Assembly: GCA_002393865.1 (NCBI GenBank)
Contig: DGUD01000014.1
Coordinates: 1-18,307, forward strand
Direction of reading: 5' to 3'
DNA: 18,307 nucleotides
Source of the DNA: Treponema sp. UBA4319
GTDB taxonomy: Bacteria > Spirochaetota > Spirochaetia > Treponematales > Treponemataceae
Shown: in pieces, positions 14,615-18,307 of the stretch
Layout of the letters: the number at the start of each line of letters is the position of its first letter
Numbering within the stretch: position 1 is the first letter of the stretch
Notes under the pieces: model-generated
Database searches by the model: none
What the model was told of the DNA's origin: nothing
The model's input: the letters and a program-made list of their open reading frames with translations, nothing else
Translations under genes and position numbers: made by a program

Positions 14615-14761
14615 GCCCCCATGATAGCGTTTCTGAGCGCTTGTGTCCATGAGCCCGTTCCTGACCGCACCCGGCTTTTGATGCGGCCTTGCTTCCCCTC
14701 CTGATGCAGTGGTTTTGTCCGCGGCTTCGGCATGCTTCTTCTCGTGCTGAAGGCCGGCTCC

Positions 14762-15700
14762 CTAGTCCTCGCTCAGGGCGCCGCTCTCAAGGAGCGTGCT
14801 CCGCGCCTTCTGCAGGATGGAGGCGACTTTCCTGTCGTCTATGTTGAGTATCCGTGCTACCGCCCGGTTTGACGGGACTGCGCTGTACAGCGGCGTCTTG
14901 AGCTGCTCGTTCCGCGACTCCCAGAGCGCGGTCTGCTTTTCGTATTTCTGCGCGGTCTTGCGGGAAAGCGGGCTGCCGCTGTCGAGCTTGCTGCATTCCC
15001 GCCGGTATTTCCGGTGGAAGAAGAATGCCGTATCCCTGCTCCTTACGCAGCGCTCGTGCTTGATAATCTTGTGCCGCATGCCCTCGTTGATTTCTTCTAC
15101 CATAGAGGCGAGCTTCTTTTCCGCGATGCCCGTCATTTTGCTTACCTTTTTGATGATGTCGTAGTCAAGGTAGTAGCTCGACTTGAGCGCAAGGATGAGG
15201 CAGGCAGCCTTCCTTAGCTTGTCGGCCTTTTCGTTGTAGCGGAATGTCTGCGTGCGGAGCGGGGCGGATTGCCGTGCCTCCTGGCTGTGGCGGTGCAGCC
15301 CGCTGTCAAAGGCCGCCTGGGGCTCGCAGCAGCTGGCGAATTCTTCCTGCCGGTAGCGGTATTCGCTCTCCTCGTAGGCCAGGCAGTGCTGCTGCGCCGC
15401 GCTTTCTTCCGTCGCTGCCGCGCGTGCGCTCCGTTTGCGCCAGATGCGCAGGGAGCGCTGTATGCTGGAATACAGGAAGCCGGAGAATGAGAAGCCGCTC
15501 TCCGTGCGGTACAGGACGAGCAGCCTCCTGAGCTTTGCATGCTCGTGCAGGAGAAAATCATGCAGCGCGTCAAGATCGAGCCTCCCCAGCCCGAAGCGCG
15601 CTTTATGTGTATAGAGAACTTTGAGAATTTCGTTCGTTCCCTCTTTGTCTGTCATAAGCCCTGCTGAGACCATCCTGGCGATGTGTTCCAGTTCTTCCAT
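14762..15700 (-). CDS. Divergent sigma-70-like protein, function unknown
   Basis: A 312-residue basic protein. Residues about 40-92 (LDLDALHDFLLHEHAKLRRL then GFSFSGFLYSSIQRSLRIW) resemble sigma region 2, where F(S/T)xxLYxxIxxxxR is typical. Residues about 178-205 (DYDIIKKVSKMTGIAEKKL) and 276-304 (PSNRAVARILNIDDRKVASI) look like helix-turn-helix units in the places of regions 3 and 4. The linker (95-150) is low-complexity and Ala/Glu/Gln-rich. ATG 15700 follows GGAGG with 5-base spacing; an earlier in-frame ATG at 15742 has no site. No gene of the flagellar system is known to me with this form, so it may be a spirochaete-specific sigma factor, a sigma-like DNA-binding regulator, or unrelated. 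The ribosome site reads ACGGAGG, as in both flaB genes. Confidence 0.75.
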   Translation of the reverse strand: MEELEHIARMVSAGLMTDKEGTNEILKVLYTHKARFGLGRLDLDALHDFLLHEHAKLRRLLVLYRTESGFSFSGFLYSSIQRSLRIWRKRSARAAATEESAAQQHCLAYEESEYRYRQEEFASCCEPQAAFDSGLHRHSQEARQSAPLRTQTFRYNEKADKLRKAACLILALKSSYYLDYDIIKKVSKMTGIAEKKLASMVEEINEGMRHKIIKHERCVRSRDTAFFFHRKYRRECSKLDSGSPLSRKTAQKYEKQTALWESRNEQLKTPLYSAVPSNRAVARILNIDDRKVASILQKARSTLLESGALSED

Positions 15701-15730
15701 AAAAACCTCCGTTGCTCTCTTTCTGTAATG

Positions 15731-15768
15731 GAGCCGCCTCAAAAGTCTCTTGCTTCTGAGGCTGGCTC
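15731..15768 (-). repeat. Hairpin element upstream of the sigma-like gene
   Basis: GAGCC/GGCTC and GCCTCA/TGAGGC pair with one bulged base. Read on the minus strand the core GAGACTTTTGAGG closely resembles GCGACTTTTGGAG in the hairpin at 17239-17272; both lie 20-60 bases upstream of a minus-strand start codon. Confidence 0.55.
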
Positions 15769-15864
15769 AGTGGTGCCGCCCCTTGGATGTGGAGGGGACG
15801 GCGTGCCGGGCCGCTTTGCCTGCGGCCCGCGGGAAGCGGCGTTCGCTCTTCCTTTAAGATGATA

Positions 15865-15881
15865 TGCATAAAATATGCCAA
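15865..15881 (-). promoter_or_regulatory. Possible sigma-54-type promoter for the sigma-like gene
   Basis: On the minus strand TTGGCATATTTTATGCA has GG and GC separated by 10 bases, the -24/-12 spacing of sigma-54 promoters (TGGCAC-N5-TTGCA), with two mismatches in the core. It lies about 165 bases upstream of the ATG. The sequence is A/T-rich and also a small GCATA/TATGC palindrome, so chance is a real possibility. Confidence 0.25.
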
Positions 15882-16232
15882 GTTTTTAAAATAGCGAATT
15901 TTTTTTCTTTTCTGTAATAAAACCGCTTTTTTTTTATACTTTGTAGGGTTTGAGGCTTGTGAGAAAAAGACTTTTCTTTTTATAGTTTTAGGAATCTTGC
16001 AAAAATCTTTTATTTTCTTTTAAATTTCTTGTGATTCTTGTATAATACTTTCTGATTCTTTTGAAAATCTTTTATTCCTTGCGGAATGCTTGCCGAATCT
16101 TCTTTGTGTTCTTGCAATTCTTGCAGGGCTGCGCCCTGTCCTTGTCCGGGCGGGAAGGAGAGCGCAGGGGGAGACGCGCGGGCTGCCCGGCATACGGGGC
16201 GCGTATGCGCGGAACCCGGCGCGGGGACGGCA
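15882..16232. other. Gene-free A/T-rich island with repeated ATTCTT-like motifs
   Basis: No convincing coding sequence lies between the sigma-like gene and the DHH gene. Roughly 15860-16125 is much richer in A/T than its surroundings and pyrimidine-biased on the plus strand. It carries nine (A/T/G)(A/T)TCTT copies beginning at 15993, 16004, 16025, 16034, 16055, 16066, 16096, 16108 and 16117, and a 13-base direct repeat AAAATCTTTTATT at 16002 and 16064. The end nearest the DHH gene is GC-rich and holds a GCATACG/CGTATGC hairpin (16190-16208) and a CAGGGC/GCCCTG one, neither with a T-run. Confidence 0.6.
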
Positions 16233-17216
16233 TCAGAGAACCTTTGCGAATTCCTTGAGGATTGCGGGGATGAGCGTCTCGATTTTTCCTTCCGTGCTTG
16301 CGCCGGAGGCATTCTTGTGCCCACCGCCCCCGAACTGGGATGCGACCTTGCTGACGTCTATGTCGCCGATGGAGCGGAGGCCGAGCGTGCAGCTGTGCTC
16401 GTTCTCCTGCCGCACAAAAAGCACCGCCTCTATGCCTTCCGTCGCGAGCATGAGCGTATAGAGCGCGTCGCTGTCGCGCCCTTCCTGCCCGTACTTTTTG
16501 GTGTCTTCCTGCGTCTCGTATGTGACGGCGAGCCTGCCGTTGAAGTGACGCTCAGCCCGTCCGAGCATGATGCCGAGCAGCTTCCTGGTGTTCCATGCCT
16601 TGCCCCCGGTCATGTCCTGGTAGATGTCACGCGGGTTTGTGCCGGCCTCCACGAGCCGTGCCGCGCTGCGGAAAACCTCGGCGTCGCGCTCGTTCAGGTA
16701 GCGGAAGAAGCCGGTGTCTGTCGCCATGCCGAAGAACAGCGTCCGCGCCTTCTCTGCGTCCGGTTTGCCCACGAGCGCCTCGTAGAGCTGCTGCACGATG
16801 AGCGCCGCGGCGGGGGAGCTCGCGTCGATGATGGTGTTTGCGCCGCCCGCATCGGCCGTCTTATGGTGGTCGATGATGAATGTGTCGAAGCCTTTCAGGT
16901 CGCCTTCGATGTCTCCGAGGCGGGAGATTTCGGAGCAGTCCGCGATGATGAGCCCGCAGCGCTCCCGCTCTTTCTGCAGCATGAAAGGTGTCTCGGCCTT
17001 GAACAGGGGGGCAAAGCTCCGTATCTCCGTCCGCTTGAACGGCCCGGCGTTCAGCAGGAAGGCCGGCTTTCCGAAATGGCGGAGGATGTACGATATGCCG
17101 AGGCAGCTGGACACGCAGTCTCCGTCCGGCTCCTTGTGCCCGGCGATGAGGAATGTGTCGTGGCTGCCGATAAACGACGCGAATGCGTCCGTCTGCTCTT
17201 TTGTCAGAACCTGCAT
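16233..17216 (-). CDS. nrnA: DHH/DHHA1 phosphoesterase (NrnA-like oligoribonuclease / pAp phosphatase)
   Basis: The 327-residue protein has the DHH-domain metal motifs GHKEPDGDCVSS, LIIADCSE and FIIDHHKT, then GMATDTGFFRY, and a C-terminal DHHA1 domain with FGGGGHKNASG. NrnA-type enzymes hydrolyse two- to five-base RNA remnants, and often 3'-phosphoadenosine phosphate, in the cytoplasm; some relatives cleave pApA or c-di-AMP, so the exact substrate is open. ATG 17216 has AAAGGA 7 bases upstream and matches the family start; upstream in-frame ATGs would read through the hairpin at 17239-17272. It stands alone between the secreted protein and the A/T-rich island. Confidence 0.93.
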   Translation of the reverse strand: MQVLTKEQTDAFASFIGSHDTFLIAGHKEPDGDCVSSCLGISYILRHFGKPAFLLNAGPFKRTEIRSFAPLFKAETPFMLQKERERCGLIIADCSEISRLGDIEGDLKGFDTFIIDHHKTADAGGANTIIDASSPAAALIVQQLYEALVGKPDAEKARTLFFGMATDTGFFRYLNERDAEVFRSAARLVEAGTNPRDIYQDMTGGKAWNTRKLLGIMLGRAERHFNGRLAVTYETQEDTKKYGQEGRDSDALYTLMLATEGIEAVLFVRQENEHSCTLGLRSIGDIDVSKVASQFGGGGHKNASGASTEGKIETLIPAILKEFAKVL

Positions 17217-17238
17217 TGTCTGTTCCTTTGAGAAATAA

Positions 17239-17272
17239 GCCTGCTCCAAAAGTCGCTCGTTTTGGGGCAGGC
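17239..17272 (-). repeat. 13-bp hairpin upstream of nrnA
   Basis: GCCTGCTCCAAAA (17239-17251) pairs with TTTTGGGGCAGGC (17260-17272) over 13 positions with one non-canonical or wobble pair, around an 8-base loop. On the minus strand it is followed by TTATTTCTC and lies about 20 bases before the nrnA ATG. It could be a terminator, an attenuator or a member of the hairpin family seen at 15731. Confidence 0.6.
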
Positions 17273-17432
17273 GTGCAAGAACCGCTTTGATGCTTCGCCT
17301 GCAATACGGCATGTATTTTTCCAAGGCGGAAGGCACAGGCTTTCCGGGGGGAGGGCTGTCTCATCGCGGTGCTTGAGGTGAATTTTGAGGGGAACCAAGA
17401 GCAGCCGGGCTTTTGGGACTTCCTCAAATGTG

Positions 17433-17468
17433 AAAAAAAAAGGCATGGAATGAAGAATTCCTGCCTTT
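17433..17468 (-). terminator. Intrinsic terminator of the secreted-protein gene
   Basis: On the minus strand AAAGGCA/TGCCTTT and GGAAT/ATTCC pair with one bulged base around a 5-base loop, and nine Ts follow. It lies about 110 bases after the stop of the gene at 17580-18014. The rest of the 307 bases from 17273 to 17579 shows no gene. Confidence 0.85.
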
Positions 17469-17579
17469 GTGGGGGTGTTCCCCCCGTTCTGCCCGTATCC
17501 TGCGGAGCCGGATGTGCAGTGCGGCGGCTACCGGCTGCCACGCTGCGTATATGACCGTCCCCTCGGTGCGGAAGCTTCT

Positions 17580-18014
17580 TTAGTACTCGATGTCAAGCGT
17601 GTCTATGTCGGCATTGACCTGCATGCCGTTCGGAGCCACTGCCCAGATGGGGTCGTTGCGGCTGTAGGACAGCGTGAGGATTGCCTTGTAGAATTCGCCG
17701 TTCTTGTAGAACACGGACATGTAGGAGGGGAGTCCCTTGTCCTTCTCGCGGAAGAAGAGCTTCCTGGACTGATCCTTGCCCTGCAGCGCCCATTTCTTGG
17801 GGATTGCGACCGTGCCGATGGCAGTCCCTTCCTTAGCATACTGCACGATGTAGGCGTCCTGCTGGTTGTAGACCCTGTAGATGACGACATTGCGGTAGGT
17901 GATGTCCGACACGTTGTCGCCATGATTCCATACAGGTGTTTTTGCCGCATCCTGCGCGAGCGCAGATGCCACAAAACCAGCTGCCAACATCAGTACAAGC
18001 AAAAGTTTTTTCAT
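17580..18014 (-). CDS. Small secreted (periplasmic) protein of unknown function
   Basis: A 144-residue protein with a clear type I signal peptide: MKKLL, a hydrophobic core to about residue 15, and a likely cleavage after ALA (residue 20). There is no lipobox cysteine. The mature part of about 124 residues is rich in aromatic residues and alternating strands (NVVIYRVYNQQDAYIVQYAK, YMSVFYKNGEFYKAILTLSY), suggesting a small beta-sheet protein. I do not recognise the family. AAGGAAGGA precedes the ATG. It starts 22 bases after the carbamoyltransferase gene and has its own terminator downstream, so it is the last gene of that unit. Confidence 0.85.
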   Translation of the reverse strand: MKKLLLVLMLAAGFVASALAQDAAKTPVWNHGDNVSDITYRNVVIYRVYNQQDAYIVQYAKEGTAIGTVAIPKKWALQGKDQSRKLFFREKDKGLPSYMSVFYKNGEFYKAILTLSYSRNDPIWAVAPNGMQVNADIDTLDIEY

Positions 18015-18036
18015 ACAGTCCTTCCTTGGGTTCGGT

Positions 18037-18307
18037 TTATTTTATAAGGGCTAACAGTATAGCCTTTATTGTGTGCTTGCGGTTTTCGGCCTCGTCCCAT
18101 ACCTTGCTGGCGGCGCTTTCGAAGACATCCTCCGTTACCTCCTGACCCATGACGGCCGGAAGGCAGTGCAGGAATATGGTGGACGGCTTGCCGGTCTCAG
18201 CCATCAGATCCTTGTTTACCTGGAACGGCTTGAGCAGCTTGACGCGCTCGTCCTTGAGTGCCTCTTCGCCCATAGAAACCCATACATCAGTATAAAGGCA
18301 ATCTGCG
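18037..18307 (-). CDS. argF: Ornithine carbamoyltransferase (C-terminal part; 5' end outside window)
   Basis: The last 89 residues are visible. They run from [20 protein letters not shown] through the HCLP motif ([19 protein letters not shown]) that carries the cysteine contacting ornithine, to the family C-terminus [20 protein letters not shown]. The enzyme joins carbamoyl phosphate and ornithine to give citrulline, or runs in reverse in the arginine deiminase pathway. Whether this is the anabolic argF or catabolic arcB copy cannot be told from this part. The short link between HCLPA and EVTEDVF resembles the compact forms of the enzyme. Confidence 0.93.
   Translation of the reverse strand, partial: ADCLYTDVWVSMGEEALKDERVKLLKPFQVNKDLMAETGKPSTIFLHCLPAVMGQEVTEDVFESAASKVWDEAENRKHTIKAILLALIK

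Noticed and set aside
14651..14761. N-terminal extension of RdgB up to the upstream TAG
   Set aside because: No start codon with a ribosome site in the far part and no similarity to the family; kept only as a same-frame observation.
16034..16047. TATAAT in the A/T-rich island as a plus-strand sigma-70 promoter
   Set aside because: No -35 element at proper distance and no plus-strand gene follows.
16002..16122. CRISPR-like array from the repeated ATTCTT motifs
   Set aside because: Repeats are only about six bases, degenerate, and unevenly spaced by helical turns, with no cas genes nearby.
16010..16324. Open frame running from nrnA's end into the A/T-rich island
   Set aside because: No family resemblance, abrupt change from Pro/Ala/Arg-rich to Lys/Gln-rich composition, and it overlaps nrnA in another frame.
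16086..17231. Plus-strand open frame of 381 codons opposite nrnA
   Set aside because: The minus strand encodes DHH and DHHA1 motifs in full; the plus-strand reading is an Arg/Glu/Val-rich shadow.

Overview
The window looks like chromosome of a spirochaete of the genus Treponema, or a close relative, with fairly high GC. The evidence is two FlaB-type periplasmic flagellin genes, spirochaete-style FliD, FlgK and FlgL, and gene orders (flgK-flgL-fliW-csrA and flaB-flaB-flaG-fliD followed by two uncharacterised genes, a PilZ gene and tsaE/tsaB) that match, from memory, two separate loci of Treponema pallidum. The species is unknown. I see no tRNA, rRNA, CRISPR array, transposase or phage gene.

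Left arm, plus strand (1-5723): the 3' part of a polyprenyl-phosphate glycosyltransferase gene, then a near-consensus sigma-28 promoter (861-887) driving flgN-like, flgK, flgL, fliW and csrA. A strong intrinsic terminator ends this operon at 5677-5723.

Middle, minus strand (5714-13930), read from right to left: a sigma-28-like flagellin promoter next to a 13-bp-arm A/T palindrome; a structured leader of about 155 nt; a first flaB; a hairpin; a second flaB; a terminator-like hairpin; flaG; another hairpin; fliD; a protein with a possible beta-grasp N-terminus; a membrane-anchored PilZ protein; a small unknown protein; tsaE; and tsaB. This arm converges on the left arm.

Right arm, minus strand (13931-18307), read from right to left: the 3' part of an ornithine carbamoyltransferase gene; a small secreted protein; a DHH/DHHA1 phosphoesterase (NrnA type); an A/T-rich gene-free island with helically phased ATTCTT-like motifs; a divergent sigma-factor-like protein; and rdgB.

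The parts suggest a circuit. FliW and CsrA are encoded on one arm. On the other arm both flagellin Shine-Dalgarno sequences sit inside the CsrA-type motif CACGGAGG, and the first flaB leader also has a hairpin with AAGGAA in its loop. This is the arrangement expected for CsrA repression of flagellin translation relieved by FliW, as known for Bacillus hag. The secretion chaperone, junction proteins, cap and flagellins of the filament are all here. The less explained parts are the sigma-like protein beside rdgB, the unknown protein after fliD, a family of hairpins at gene borders and the phased A/T island.
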